Shown here: in pieces, positions 7,610 through 16,167 of the stretch
Numbering within the stretch: position 1 is the first letter of the stretch
Layout of the letters: every line of letters starts with the position of its first letter
Assembly: GCF_002251855.1 (NCBI RefSeq)
Contig: NZ_NOXW01000022.1
Coordinates: 682,001-746,000, forward strand
Direction: 5' to 3'
Length of the DNA stretch: 64,000 nucleotides
Origin: Rhodoferax sp. TH121
GTDB lineage: Bacteria; Pseudomonadota; Gammaproteobacteria; Burkholderiales; Burkholderiaceae_C
The notes under the pieces: model-generated
Seen by the model: the letters and a program-made list of their open reading frames with translations, nothing else
Databases searched by the model: none
What the model was told of the DNA's origin: nothing
Made by a program: the position numbers and the translations under genes

Positions 7610-8842
7610 ATGAATCCCGACGCCCTCAAACTCTGGCGCGCCCCGCAATGGGCCTTTTCCATCCTGCTGGCCCTCTTGGGCATGTTGGGGCCGTTCTCCA
7701 TCGACACCTACATCCCCGCCTTCGCGGGCATCAGCCAGTCGCTGGGCGCCACGCCGGTGCAGATGCAGCAAACGCTGTCGGCTTACCTGTTTGGCTTTGC
7801 CTTCATGGCGCTGTTCCATGGCTCGTTCTCCGACAGCTTTGGCCGCCGCCCCGTGGTGCTATGGGGGCTGGCTGCGTTCACCATTGCGTCCATTGGCTGC
7901 GCGCTGGCACAAAGCATCGGCCAGCTCATTTTCTTCCGCGCCATGCAGGGCCTGTCCACGGGCGCCGGCATCGTCGTGTCGCGCGCGGTCATTCGCGATG
8001 TGTATCCACCCTCGCAGGCCCAAAAGGTCATGAGCCAGGTCACCATCTTCTTTGGCGTGGCACCCGCCATTGCGCCCATGGTGGGCGGCTGGCTGTTGGT
8101 GCACGCCAGCTGGCACGGCATTTTCTGGTTCCTCACCGGTGTGGGTGTGTTCCTGTGGGTGGCCAATTACTTCTTGTTGCCCGAGACCCTGCGCCCTGCT
8201 GATCGCCAGCACTTCCATGCCAAGAACCTCATGGCGGGTTACTGGAAGCTGGGCTCGGACCCGCGCTTTGTGCTGCTGGCGCTGGCCAGCGGCATCCCGT
8301 TCAATGGCATGTTTTTGTATGTGCTGAGCGCGCCCGTGTTCTTGGGGGAGCACCTGGGCCTGCAGCCGCAGCAGTTCTTCTGGTTCTTTGTGCTCACCAT
8401 CAGCGGCATCATGGGTGGCGCCTTTGTCAGCGGTCGCGTGGCCGGCAAGATCAGCCCCAAGCGCCAGATTCGCAACGGCTTCCTTATCATGCTGATCATT
8501 GGCTTGCTCAATCTGGCCGCCAACCTTGTCTTCAAGGCCCACGTGAGCTGGGCCCTGTTTCCCATCGCCATCTTCGCTTTTGGCTGGGCCATGATGGTGC
8601 CCGTGGTGACTCTGCTGGTGCTGGACCTGCACCCCGACCGCCGTGGCATGGCGTCGAGCCTGCAGATGTTTGTGGGGTCGACTGCCAACGGCATCGTGGC
8701 TGGCGTTATCTCGCCCCTGGTCATGCATTCCACCGTGGGGCTGGCCACCGCCTCGGTGCTGATGATGTGCCTGGGCCTGTGTTCCTGGGTATTTATCCGC
8801 CGGCAGTGGCCCGAAATCGGACAGAAGGTGGACGGCCTGTGA
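7610..8842 (+). CDS. Bcr/CflA family MFS multidrug efflux transporter
   Basis: 410 residues with 12 predicted membrane segments. FSIDTYIPAFAGISQSLGATPVQMQQTLSAYLFGFA is typical of the first two helices of Bcr/CflA exporters, followed by the MFS loop motif GSFSDSFGRRPV and RAVIRDVY. Members export bicyclomycin, chloramphenicol and other compounds by proton antiport; the substrate here is unknown. The stop overlaps the start of the NlpC/P60 lipoprotein gene by 4 nt (GTGA), indicating translational coupling. Confidence 0.9.
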   Translation: MNPDALKLWRAPQWAFSILLALLGMLGPFSIDTYIPAFAGISQSLGATPVQMQQTLSAYLFGFAFMALFHGSFSDSFGRRPVVLWGLAAFTIASIGCALAQSIGQLIFFRAMQGLSTGAGIVVSRAVIRDVYPPSQAQKVMSQVTIFFGVAPAIAPMVGGWLLVHASWHGIFWFLTGVGVFLWVANYFLLPETLRPADRQHFHAKNLMAGYWKLGSDPRFVLLALASGIPFNGMFLYVLSAPVFLGEHLGLQPQQFFWFFVLTISGIMGGAFVSGRVAGKISPKRQIRNGFLIMLIIGLLNLAANLVFKAHVSWALFPIAIFAFGWAMMVPVVTLLVLDLHPDRRGMASSLQMFVGSTANGIVAGVISPLVMHSTVGLATASVLMMCLGLCSWVFIRRQWPEIGQKVDGL

Positions 8843-9366
8843 ACGGCGCAGCGAAGCGATGGGCGGAGCGTGCGGGGGGGGCGATTGGCACGGCGCTTTT
8901 GGTAGGTGTGCTGGTCCTCATGGCCGGCTGCTCCTCGGTACCACAGTCATCAGCACCGCCGGTGGCTGCCCCCCAGCCCGCTGGCCGCCTGACGCTGGAG
9001 CAAGCCAACGACGTCACCGTCATGGCGATTGGTTTGGTAGGCACCCCCTACCGTTATGGCGGCAACACGCCCGCCAGCGGCTTCGATTGCAGCGGCCTCA
9101 TCGGCTACGTCTACAAACAACGCGCCGCTGTCGTGGCGCCGCGCTCCACGGCGGGCTTGATCGATTGGGGCACCAGCATTCCCGCGCCAAGTCTGCGCAC
9201 TGGCGATTTGGTCGTCTTTGCGCAAAACGGCCGCGCCACGCATGCCGGCATTTATGTGGGGGAGGGGCGATTTGTGCACGCGCCATCCACGGGCGGGACG
9301 GTGCGGCTGGATAGCTTGCAGTCGGCGTATTGGGCGAAGCAGCAGGTGAGTTATCGGAGGCCGTGA
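8839..9366 (+). CDS. NlpC/P60 (C40) family lipoprotein peptidase
   Basis: 175 residues from a GTG overlapping the MFS stop. The lipobox LMAGC (Cys31) predicts a lipoprotein facing the periplasm. The C40 catalytic residues are visible: Cys84 in GFDCSGL, His135 in ATHAGIYVG and His147 in FVHAPS. Such enzymes cleave peptide cross-links or stems in peptidoglycan (Spr/MepS-like). A longer reading from 8767 would lie inside the MFS gene and lose the coupling. Confidence 0.88.
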   Translation: MNGAAKRWAERAGGAIGTALLVGVLVLMAGCSSVPQSSAPPVAAPQPAGRLTLEQANDVTVMAIGLVGTPYRYGGNTPASGFDCSGLIGYVYKQRAAVVAPRSTAGLIDWGTSIPAPSLRTGDLVVFAQNGRATHAGIYVGEGRFVHAPSTGGTVRLDSLQSAYWAKQQVSYRRP

Positions 9367-9375
9367 GACAGCCAT

Positions 9376-9960
9376 TCACGCCTTAAGCTTGAGCGAATCC
9401 CCAATCACAAAAAACTGCCCGCCCGCCACATAGTGCAAGGTCCGCAAATCATCCGGCGCCTTGTCAAACTCCCAGTGTCCGTTGACGAACACACGCGCAT
9501 CGGCCCAGGCCTGGGTGACTTCGCCAATGAACAAATCGTAGGTCTGTTGGTTGTGCGGTTCGGGCACCAGCTTGCAGAGCAGCCAGCCCACGCAGTCTTG
9601 CACCAGGGGCACGTCACAGCCCTCGGGCTGAAATAGCTGGATGCCGTGGCGTTGTAGCTTGTCGGGTGCGCTCGCAGCGCTGTCGCTGCCCACGCCCAGC
9701 GTGGCCTGGGCCAGGCCGCGCGCGGGCACGTTGAGTGCAAACCAGCCACTGCCTTCCATCAGCGCGCGGGTGTGCGTGGCCTTGTCGATGACTACTGTTA
9801 CCTTGGGCGGGCTGAAGTCCAGCGGCATGGACCAGGCTGCGGCCATGACGTTGTGCTCGCCCGCGTGGCTTGACGACACCAACACGGTGGGGCCGTGGTT
9901 GAGCAGGCGGTAGGCTTTGTCCAGCGGGACGGGGGTGCAGAAAGCGGGCAGGGTGGTCAT
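9376..9960 (-). CDS. Flavin reductase family protein (FMN-binding)
   Basis: 194 residues from the ATG at 9958-9960; longer starts are possible but less conserved. The segments VLVSSSHAGEHNVMAAAWSMPLDFSPP and SGWFALNVP are typical of the flavin reductase-like FMN-binding split-barrel family (DIM6/NTAB). Members reduce flavin for partner monooxygenases or act alone. No monooxygenase partner is adjacent. Divergent from imuA, with the LexA box between the two genes. Confidence 0.85.
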   Translation of the reverse strand: MTTLPAFCTPVPLDKAYRLLNHGPTVLVSSSHAGEHNVMAAAWSMPLDFSPPKVTVVIDKATHTRALMEGSGWFALNVPARGLAQATLGVGSDSAASAPDKLQRHGIQLFQPEGCDVPLVQDCVGWLLCKLVPEPHNQQTYDLFIGEVTQAWADARVFVNGHWEFDKAPDDLRTLHYVAGGQFFVIGDSLKLKA

Positions 9961-10061
9961 GCGGGCCACTCTAGCAAAGCCGCCAAAAGCCCATGCCGCT
10001 GCAGCCCCCGCCGGGGCTGGCACGCCTGTTCTTGATTTTGATAGCAGGGGCGTTTTTCATA

Positions 10062-10081
10062 TACTGTTCAAAAATACAGTA
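10062..10081 (+). promoter_or_regulatory. LexA (SOS) box upstream of imuA
   Basis: TACTGT-N8-ACAGTA, matching the E. coli-type LexA consensus CTGT-N8-ACAG with both outer TA pairs. It ends 19 nt before the imuA ATG at 10101. Confidence 0.93.
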
Positions 10082-10100
10082 TTCAGCTCAAACCCTTGCC

Positions 10101-10829
10101 ATGCCTAGCCTAGCGCACGTTCACTCCGGTTCGCCAGACCCGCAAGACATCCACGCCGATGTCTGGCACGCGCACGCGCTGGCCGGTAGCCCGCAGGTCG
10201 TGCAGCCTACGGGTGATGCGCTGCTGGACGCGCAGTTGCCTGGTGGCGGCTGGCCCGTGGGCGCGTTGGTGGAGTTGCTGCAGCCCACCGGTGTGCACAG
10301 CGAATGGCGGTTGCTGCTGCCCGCGCTGGCGCGCTGTGGCCAGGGGCCGGTGGTGCTGGTGGGCGCGCCCTACCTGCCGTTTGTGCCAGCCCTGGCGGCG
10401 CTGGGTCTGCATGCCAGCCGCTTGCTGGCAGTGGGGGCGACGGGCACGGCCCAAGACGGCCGGCTCTGGGCCACCGAGCAACTGTTGCGCTGTGCCGAGG
10501 TGGACGCGGTGCTGGCTTGGCTGCCGCAGGCGCGCAGCGACCAACTGCGCCGCCTGCAAATGGCCGCGGCGGAGCACCACAAGCTGCTGTTTGTGATGCG
10601 CCCGGCTGCGCTGCAGACCGATGCCTCGCCCGCGGCCCTGCGTTTGGTGCTGCAGCCCCAGCCGCCCGCGCAGAGCCCGCGGCTGGACGCGCTGGCGGTG
10701 CAGATCGTCAAGCGCCGTGGCCCGCCATTGGCCCAGCCGCTGCAACTGCAGGCGCGTGCGGCCCGTCTGGCGGTGCTGTTGGCGGCGGAGGGTGCCCATG
10801 CACTGGATCGCACTGCGGCCCACGCCTGA
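10101..10829 (+). CDS. imuA: Translesion synthesis-associated protein ImuA (RecA-like)
   Basis: 242 residues from the ATG after the LexA box. Typical ImuA sequence: VWHAHALA, LDAQLPGGGWPVGALVELL, EWRLLLPALA, LLRCAEVDAVLAWLPQA. ImuA is a RecA/SulA-related protein that works with ImuB and DnaE2 in the SOS-induced mutasome. Its 3' end overlaps imuB by 32 nt. It is unusual here in being about 7 kb away from dnaE2. Confidence 0.92.
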   Translation: MPSLAHVHSGSPDPQDIHADVWHAHALAGSPQVVQPTGDALLDAQLPGGGWPVGALVELLQPTGVHSEWRLLLPALARCGQGPVVLVGAPYLPFVPALAALGLHASRLLAVGATGTAQDGRLWATEQLLRCAEVDAVLAWLPQARSDQLRRLQMAAAEHHKLLFVMRPAALQTDASPAALRLVLQPQPPAQSPRLDALAVQIVKRRGPPLAQPLQLQARAARLAVLLAAEGAHALDRTAAHA

Positions 10830-12171
10830 TGCGTTGCCACCCACCGAACCCACCTTGGCCGATGTGCACACCGCATTGGCCTGGTGGGCGCTGCGCTTCA
10901 CGCCGCTGGTGGCGCGGGTGGAGGACGCGCTGGTGCTGGAGGTGTCGGGCAGCGAGCGCCTGTTTGGCGGGCGCAGCGCCTTGTTGCAGCAGATTTTGGA
11001 GCCAAATCAGCCTCTAGCCCCCGTAGAAACTGCGCAAGGTGCTACGTCTTTGATAGCGATTGGGCGCTTGTGGAGCGGGCGTGATGTGGCGCCTGAGGCG
11101 CTGTCGGTGCACGTGCTGGCCGCAGCCCGACCGCACCTGCCTACGTTGGCGCGCCTGGGTGTACGCAGCTGGGGCCAGTTGCGGGCGCTGCCGCGTGGCG
11201 GGCTGGTGCGCCGCTTTGGCGCCGAGCTGGTGGACGCGCTGGACCGCGCCTGGGGCCAGCGCCCCGAGGTCTACCCCTGGCTCACGCTGCCTGATGTGTT
11301 TGACGCGCCGCTGGAGCTGGCCGCCAGCGTGGAGTCCGCCCCGGCGCTGCTGTTTGGCGCGCGCCGCTTGCTGGCGCAGCTGCTGGTGTGGTTGCGCGCG
11401 CGCCAGCGCGGCGTGCTGGCGCTGGAGCTGCTGTGGGACCTGGACGCGCGCCGTTCCAACACGCGGCATGTGGACGCGCACCATACGGGCGGCCAGCAGG
11501 GCCGGCTGGAGCTGCGCACGGCCCAGGCTACGCAAGACATGGCGCACCTGCAGCGCATCCTGGGGGAGCAGCTGGCGCGTGTGACCTTGCCCGCGCCCGT
11601 GCTCTATCTGCGCCTGCGCAGCCTGCAGACCCAGCCGCTGGCCGGCGAGAGCCACAGCCTGCTACCCGACGACGTGCGCAAGGGCGACAGCCTGCACCAG
11701 ACGCTGGAGCGCCTGGCCGCGCGGCTGGGGGCGGCGCAGGTCCAGTGCGTCAGCCCGCTGGCCGACCACCGGCCCGAGTGCATGCAGCAGTGGGCACCAT
11801 GGCAGGTCCATACACTCCCAAAAAACGCTATGAAATCAGGAGCTGTTAGCGCAGTATCTATGAGGGCTAGAGACCTAAAAGACCACGAATTGCACCCCCA
11901 GGCCAGTGTCTGGCCCACCTGGTTGTTGCCCACCCCGCTGCGCCTGCCAGTGCGTGACTGCTGCCCGCAGTACCAGGGGCCGCTGACCCTGCTGGTGGGG
12001 CCGCAGCGGCTGGAGGCGGGATGGCTGGACGACGCGCCGGTGCTGCGCGACTACTTCATTGCCCGCAGCCCGCAGGCCGGGCTGGTGTGGGTGTACCGCG
12101 AGCGGCAGGTCGGCGAGGCTGGGCTATCGCCGCAGGATGCGCCTTGGTACCTGCACGGCCTGTATGCCTGA
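10798..12171 (+). CDS. imuB: ImuB, Y-family polymerase-like mutasome adaptor
   Basis: 457 residues from the ATG at 10798, inside the end of imuA. Y-family palm/finger remnants are recognisable (ALRFTPLVARVEDALVLEVSGSERLFGG, LARLGVRSWGQLRALPRGGLVRRFG) together with the little-finger region. ImuB is a catalytically inactive Y-family relative that connects ImuA, DnaE2 and the beta clamp. Two copies of the dispersed repeat lie in frame inside it: one in reverse orientation (10999-11057) replacing part of the palm region, one in sense (11827-11880) coding for NAMKSGAVSAVSMRARDLKD. Both keep the frame open. Confidence 0.92.
   Translation: MHWIALRPTPDALPPTEPTLADVHTALAWWALRFTPLVARVEDALVLEVSGSERLFGGRSALLQQILEPNQPLAPVETAQGATSLIAIGRLWSGRDVAPEALSVHVLAAARPHLPTLARLGVRSWGQLRALPRGGLVRRFGAELVDALDRAWGQRPEVYPWLTLPDVFDAPLELAASVESAPALLFGARRLLAQLLVWLRARQRGVLALELLWDLDARRSNTRHVDAHHTGGQQGRLELRTAQATQDMAHLQRILGEQLARVTLPAPVLYLRLRSLQTQPLAGESHSLLPDDVRKGDSLHQTLERLAARLGAAQVQCVSPLADHRPECMQQWAPWQVHTLPKNAMKSGAVSAVSMRARDLKDHELHPQASVWPTWLLPTPLRLPVRDCCPQYQGPLTLLVGPQRLEAGWLDDAPVLRDYFIARSPQAGLVWVYRERQVGEAGLSPQDAPWYLHGLYA
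10999..11057 (-). repeat. Dispersed ~55-bp repeat, copy 2 (inside imuB, reverse)
   Basis: The minus strand reads GCTATCAAAGACGTAGCAC, CTTGCGCAGTTTCTACGGG, GGCTAGAGGCTGATTTGG. It matches the family core closely, including GGGGCTAGAGGC near the 3' end. Confidence 0.75.
11827..11880 (+). repeat. Dispersed ~55-bp repeat, copy 3 (inside imuB, sense)
   Basis: The plus strand reads GCTATGAAATCAGGAGCTG, TTAGCGCAGTATCTATGAGG, GCTAGAGACC. It is translated in the GCT frame without a stop. Confidence 0.75.
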
Positions 12172-12177
12172 GCGGGC

Positions 12178-12666
12178 CTAGAACAGTCGGAACTTCACCT
12201 GCACCACCAGCGCACCGTCGATCTGAGCCACGCTGGGGATGAGGCTGAGGTTGACGCCAAAGCGCTTGCCTTCGTAGCTGGCCATGGGCAAGGCCGCGAC
12301 AAAGTAGCCGCCGTTATCCACGGCGGGGTAGCCATTCATCACGCCCATGGCCAGGCCCAGCTTCCAGTCGCCCAGCGCAATGGGCTGCCAGTTCACGGCG
12401 ACGTAGTTGGTGTTGCGGTACACGCTGTTGTAGAAGCTGCCCGCCATGACTGATGTGTCGGGTTTGAGCCGGTACTCCAGGCCCAGACCGCTGTTGTTTT
12501 CGTTGTAGCCCTGGCTCTGGTTGGGGTGGTAGGTCAGGGCGCCCAGGTTGAGCCAGAGCGCCTGGTCGGTGGGCGTCTCGGACGCCTCCTCAGCCCATGC
12601 ACCACCGGCGAAGGCCAACACCAGCGAGCACAGGCCGCGCGCAGCGGACAGACCGTGGCGCCGCAT
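12178..12666 (-). CDS. Hypothetical outer-membrane beta-barrel-like protein
   Basis: 162 residues from the ATG at 12664-12666, with a signal peptide (cleavage probably after GGAWA). The mature part has alternating short beta-strand-like segments (GLGLEYRLKPDTSVMAG, NTNYVAVNWQPI) and ends in VVQVKFRLF; a C-terminal Phe is typical of outer-membrane barrels. I do not recognise the exact family; small barrels similar to PagP or lipid A modifying enzymes are possible. Its start overlaps the DUF1993 stop (TGATG), so the two are co-translated. Confidence 0.7.
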   Translation of the reverse strand: MRRHGLSAARGLCSLVLAFAGGAWAEEASETPTDQALWLNLGALTYHPNQSQGYNENNSGLGLEYRLKPDTSVMAGSFYNSVYRNTNYVAVNWQPIALGDWKLGLAMGVMNGYPAVDNGGYFVAALPMASYEGKRFGVNLSLIPSVAQIDGALVVQVKFRLF

Positions 12667-13181
12667 CAACGCGCCTGCCCGCCGCGGTACAGGTGCCAGC
12701 CATCAAAGTCGCCTTTGCTCAGGGGAACGCCGTGGTGTCGCAAGATCGCATAAACCATACTGGTGTGGAAGAAGAAGTTGGGCAGCGCGTATTGCTGCAA
12801 AAAGACAGGGCCGTCTAGCGTAACCGCGGTTTCACCGGCTGTGTCGGTGATTTTGCGTTGGGCCGCATCGGCAAAGTCGGCGGGGGTGAGGGTGTCCAGA
12901 AAATCCAGCCCTTGGGCAATGCGGGTGTGCAGGGCCGCTAGGCTGTGGTGGTGTTCGCCAAATGGCGTGATCCCACGCCCGGCCAGCGGTGCGCAGGCAC
13001 GGAACACAAAGTTCACCACCACCTCCACCTGCACCGCCAGCGGCAGCATGTCGGGCGCCAGGCGGGCCTGCAGCAGCGTAGCCTCTGGAAGGCAGGGTTG
13101 GGCCCGGCGCAGCAGGCCTTGCAGTTGCTGCAGGTAGCGGCGGAACACGGGAACGCTGGCGTCAAACAAGGAGGTGTGCAT
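12666..13181 (-). CDS. DUF1993 domain-containing protein
   Basis: 171 residues from the ATG at 13179-13181 (a TTG three codons upstream is less likely). The pattern SVPVFRRYLQQLQGLLRRA, LAPDMLPLAVQVEVVVNFVFRACAPLAG and FFFHTSMVYAILRHHGVPLSKGDFDG is that of DUF1993, a DinB-like four-helix bundle family of unknown function. First gene of a two-gene unit with the barrel-like protein; divergent from the thioesterase. Confidence 0.88.
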   Translation of the reverse strand: MHTSLFDASVPVFRRYLQQLQGLLRRAQPCLPEATLLQARLAPDMLPLAVQVEVVVNFVFRACAPLAGRGITPFGEHHHSLAALHTRIAQGLDFLDTLTPADFADAAQRKITDTAGETAVTLDGPVFLQQYALPNFFFHTSMVYAILRHHGVPLSKGDFDGWHLYRGGQAR

Positions 13182-13240
13182 GGTCTGCAATATAGCCGCG
13201 CCGTGCAGCGCGTCTTACGAAACTCTTACACTCGGATCCC

Positions 13241-13738
13241 ATGAATTTGCCCACCCACCAACTCAGCATGACCGTGCTCATGTCACCCGACATGGCCAAC
13301 TTCTCCGGCAACGTGCACGGCGGCGCTATTCTGAAGCTGCTCGACCAGGTGGCCTACGCCTGCGCCAGCCGCTATGCCTCGCGCTACGTGGTCACGCTCA
13401 GTGTGGACCGGGTGCTGTTTCTGCAGGCCATCCATGTGGGGGAGCTGGTGACCTTTCTGGCCAGCGTCAACTACACGGGCAAGTCTTCCATGGAAGTGGG
13501 GATCAAGGTGATTGCCGAAAACATCCGCACCCAGGAAGTACGCCACGTGAACAGCTGCTTCTTCACCATGGTGGCAGTGGACGACGAGCGCAAGGCCGCT
13601 CCGGTGCCACCCCTGCAGCCGCAAACCCCTGACGAGGTGCGCCGCTTTGCCGAAGCGCAAATGCGCAAAGCCCTGCGCCAAGAGCTGGAGGCCAAGTTCC
13701 ACGGCATCAAACACCCCAAGGCGCCAGACGCGGCCTGA
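13241..13738 (+). CDS. Acyl-CoA thioesterase (hotdog fold, YciA/ACOT type)
   Basis: 165 residues. The hotdog-domain active-site region reads MANFSGNVHGGAILKLLDQVAYACASRYA, with the Asp of LDQ corresponding to the catalytic acid in acyl-CoA hydrolases, followed by VVTLSVDRVLFLQAIHVGELV. It hydrolyses acyl-CoA to the free acid and CoA. A charged C-terminal helix (EVRRFAEAQMRKALRQELEAKF) follows. Monocistronic. Confidence 0.88.
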   Translation: MNLPTHQLSMTVLMSPDMANFSGNVHGGAILKLLDQVAYACASRYASRYVVTLSVDRVLFLQAIHVGELVTFLASVNYTGKSSMEVGIKVIAENIRTQEVRHVNSCFFTMVAVDDERKAAPVPPLQPQTPDEVRRFAEAQMRKALRQELEAKFHGIKHPKAPDAA

Positions 13739-13762
13739 CCTGGCCGAGGCGGAGGCCGCCCC

Positions 13763-14233
13763 TTAGCCGCCGGGCAAGCGCAGGGGTTGGTCTTCAAACT
13801 CGGTGTTGAGCACCACGGTGCTGGTGGTGCGCGCCACACCGGGAATGGCCTTGATTTGCAGCAGCACCGCCTCCAGGTCGCGTGCGTGCGCGGTGCGCAC
13901 TTTGGCCAGCAGGTCGTACTCACCGGCCACGCTGTGCAGCTCCTGCACCGCCTCTACCTTGCGCAAGTGGGCGGCAATGTCGCGGCAGTGGGTGCCGCCG
14001 TCGTTGCGGATGGCGACAAAGGCGGTGAAATTCAGGTCCACGGTGAGCGGGTCCACGCTGATGGAGAAGCGGCGGATCACGCCGCGTTCCAGCATCTTCT
14101 TCACCCGCTCATGCACGGCGGCGGTGGAGAGGCCCACTTCAGCACCTACTTCGGCGTAAGAACGACGGCCGTCTTCGCCTAGCGCCGTAAGAATTTTGGC
14201 GTCTGTTGAATCTATCTGAATATTTGCTTGCAT
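13763..14233 (-). CDS. Lrp/AsnC family transcriptional regulator
   Basis: 156 residues. The N-terminal HTH reads DSTDAKILTALGEDGRRSYAEVGAEVGLSTAAVHERVKKMLERGVIRRF. The C-terminal RAM/AsnC ligand-binding domain includes VQELHSVAGEYDLLAKVRTAHARDLEAVLLQ and ends TEFEDQPLRL. Probably controls itself and the divergent DMT exporter across the palindrome at 14277-14291. The effector is probably an amino acid. Confidence 0.92.
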   Translation of the reverse strand: MQANIQIDSTDAKILTALGEDGRRSYAEVGAEVGLSTAAVHERVKKMLERGVIRRFSISVDPLTVDLNFTAFVAIRNDGGTHCRDIAAHLRKVEAVQELHSVAGEYDLLAKVRTAHARDLEAVLLQIKAIPGVARTTSTVVLNTEFEDQPLRLPGG

Positions 14234-14276
14234 TGGGCGTTATTTTGGGTAATATCACGCCATGCGGCGCTGGTTG

Positions 14277-14291
14277 CCGTAAATTTTACGG
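14277..14291. promoter_or_regulatory. Palindrome between lrp-like gene and DMT exporter
   Basis: CCGTAAA-T-TTTACGG, a perfect 7-bp dyad, ends 7 nt before the exporter ATG at 14299. It is a plausible Lrp-type operator for the divergent pair, but its position next to the start codon could also reflect translation control. Confidence 0.4.
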
Positions 14292-14298
14292 ACTATTC

Positions 14299-15243
14299 AT
14301 GATTTCAGCACTCAATATTCAGCAAGGCTGGCGTCTTTCGCCCTTCTGGCGCCTCATGGTGGCCTTGTGGTTGGTCTACATCGTCTGGGGTACGACTTAC
14401 TTTGCTATCGGCATTGCGGTCCACAGTTTCCCCCCGTTGTGGATGAATGCCACACGTTTCACGCTGGCCGGAGTGATCATGCTGGCCTGGGCGCTGTGGC
14501 GTGGGGAGAAGCTGCCGACCTGGCGCCAGTGGCGCAATGCGGCTGTGGTGGGTGGGCTCATGGTATTTGGTGCCATGAACCTGGTGGTGTTTGCCCAGCA
14601 ACACGGCATTGGCTCGGGCCTGATGGCCACGGTGGTGACCACCATGCCCATGTGGCTGGCGCTGTGGACGCGGCTGGGCGGTGAACGCGTGCCGCTGACC
14701 AGCTGGATTGGCCTGGTGCTGGGGGTGGGCGGCGCCCTGCTGCTGGCCATGGAGGGCGACTTTTCCGCCAGCTGGCTGGGGGCGTTGGCCGCCTTTGGCG
14801 CACCGTTGTGCTGGAGCGTGGGATCGTATGCCTCGCGCAAGCTGGACCTGCCAGGCCCAGCCATGGCCTCTGCCACCGAGTGGCTGGCTGGCGGGCTGAT
14901 GGGGGTTGTTGCCGCATCGTTGATCGAACCACAAAATGCCTTGAGCAACGTAACGCCTGAGGCCTGGCTGGCCTGGTGGTACCTGCTGGTGTTTGGCACG
15001 CTGATCGCGCTCAACGCCTACCTGTGGCTGCTGCAAAACACCACGGCTGCCGTGGCAGGCAGCTATTCCTTTGTGAACCCTGCCGTGGCGCTGCTGGTGG
15101 GCGTGCTGATTGGCAAGGAGGTGCTCACCGGTTGGGTGTTTGTGGCCTTGCCGCTGATTGGCGGCGCACTGGCCATGATCATGTACGGCCCGGCGATCGT
15201 GGCCTGGTTGCAAGGGCTGCGCCGCCGCACCGGCCAGGCCTAA
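14299..15243 (+). CDS. Drug/metabolite exporter YedA-like (EamA/DMT)
   Basis: 314 residues from the ATG at 14299, with about ten membrane helices in two EamA repeats (LWLVYIVWGTTYFAIGIAVHSFPPLWMNATRF opens the first; PLCWSVGSYASRKLDLPGPAMASATEWLAGG begins the second). The pattern fits the YedA/RhaT-like group of amino acid and drug exporters. The adjacent Lrp-type regulator suggests amino acid export. Confidence 0.87.
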   Translation: MISALNIQQGWRLSPFWRLMVALWLVYIVWGTTYFAIGIAVHSFPPLWMNATRFTLAGVIMLAWALWRGEKLPTWRQWRNAAVVGGLMVFGAMNLVVFAQQHGIGSGLMATVVTTMPMWLALWTRLGGERVPLTSWIGLVLGVGGALLLAMEGDFSASWLGALAAFGAPLCWSVGSYASRKLDLPGPAMASATEWLAGGLMGVVAASLIEPQNALSNVTPEAWLAWWYLLVFGTLIALNAYLWLLQNTTAAVAGSYSFVNPAVALLVGVLIGKEVLTGWVFVALPLIGGALAMIMYGPAIVAWLQGLRRRTGQA

Positions 15244-15259
15244 GCGCTGAGGGGCCGGT

Positions 15260-16021
15260 TCAGACCGAGGTCATTCCGCCGTCTACCGTGTGGGCCAGAC
15301 CAGTCACAAAGCTGGCCGCATCCGAGCTGAGCCACAGCACCGCAGCGGCCACCTCGTCAGCCTCGCCAATGCGGCCGATGGGGTGAAGTCCTGCCACCGC
15401 CGGGCCCACCTTGGGGTCTGCCGCCACCGCGCGCTCGAACATCACGGTGCGGATCACGCCGGGGCATACGGCATTGACGCGGATGCCTTTGCGCCCGTAT
15501 TCGGCTGCTGCCGATTTGGTCAGGCCCACCACCGCGTGTTTGCTGGCCGCATAGGCCGACATCTTGGGCGCACCGATGAGGCCAGCCACCGACGCGGTGT
15601 TGACGATGCTTCCACCGCCCTGGGCCAGCATCTGCTGGATCTGGTACTTCATGCACAGCCACACGCCCTTGACGTTGACGCCCAGGATGCGGTCAAAGGT
15701 GGCCTCTTCGCAGTCGGCCAAGCGCATGTGCTCCTCTTCGATACCGGCGTTGTTAAAGGCGCAGTCCAGCCGGCCAAAATGCGCCACCACCTGGCCCACC
15801 ATGGCCTGCACCTGCGCAGCGTTCACCACATCGGCGGCTACAAACAAGGCTTCAGCGCCCTGTGCACGCACTTGCGTGGCGGTTTCTTCTCCCGCACGCA
15901 CATCGCGATCGGTCACTGCCACCTTGGCCCCCGCGCGGGCAAATGCCAGCGCGCTAGCCCGCCCGATACCGCCACCCCCGCCGGTGACCAGCACTACCTT
16001 GTTGTCAAAACGCATGTTCAT
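15260..16021 (-). CDS. SDR family NAD(P)-dependent oxidoreductase
   Basis: 253 residues of classical SDR. The cofactor motif is TGGGGGIGRA (14-23), followed by NNAGIEEE. The catalytic set is Ser in IVNTASVAG and Tyr/Lys in SAYAASKHA. The C-terminal AAVLWLSSDAASFVTGLAHTVDGGM is typical of glucose/cyclohexanol dehydrogenase-like SDRs. The substrate is unknown and no neighbour hints at a pathway. Confidence 0.9.
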   Translation of the reverse strand: MNMRFDNKVVLVTGGGGGIGRASALAFARAGAKVAVTDRDVRAGEETATQVRAQGAEALFVAADVVNAAQVQAMVGQVVAHFGRLDCAFNNAGIEEEHMRLADCEEATFDRILGVNVKGVWLCMKYQIQQMLAQGGGSIVNTASVAGLIGAPKMSAYAASKHAVVGLTKSAAAEYGRKGIRVNAVCPGVIRTVMFERAVAADPKVGPAVAGLHPIGRIGEADEVAAAVLWLSSDAASFVTGLAHTVDGGMTSV

Positions 16022-16112
16022 TCGCCTCTTTCAAGATTGCCCAGTGAAAAAGGCATCTTAGGCGGCGGTGGGCAGCGTGCCAGTGCGCGCTGGTAACGCA
16101 GGGGACAGCCAG

Positions 16113-16137
16113 AAACGACAAAGGCCCCGAAGGGCCT
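16113..16137 (-). terminator. Rho-independent terminator after PEP-CTERM gene 1
   Basis: The minus strand reads AGGCCC-TTCG-GGGCCT followed by TTGTCGTTTC. It lies 31 nt past the stop of the PEP-CTERM gene. Confidence 0.7.
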
Positions 16138-16167
16138 GTGTGGAGGAGAGTGCGTTGCGTGCGGCGC

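Noticed and set aside
9997..10057. Possible eleventh copy of the dispersed repeat upstream of imuA (GCTATCAAAA on the minus strand with GGGGGCT 36 nt later)
   Set aside because: Only the ends match and the spacing is off by one; too degenerate to call.
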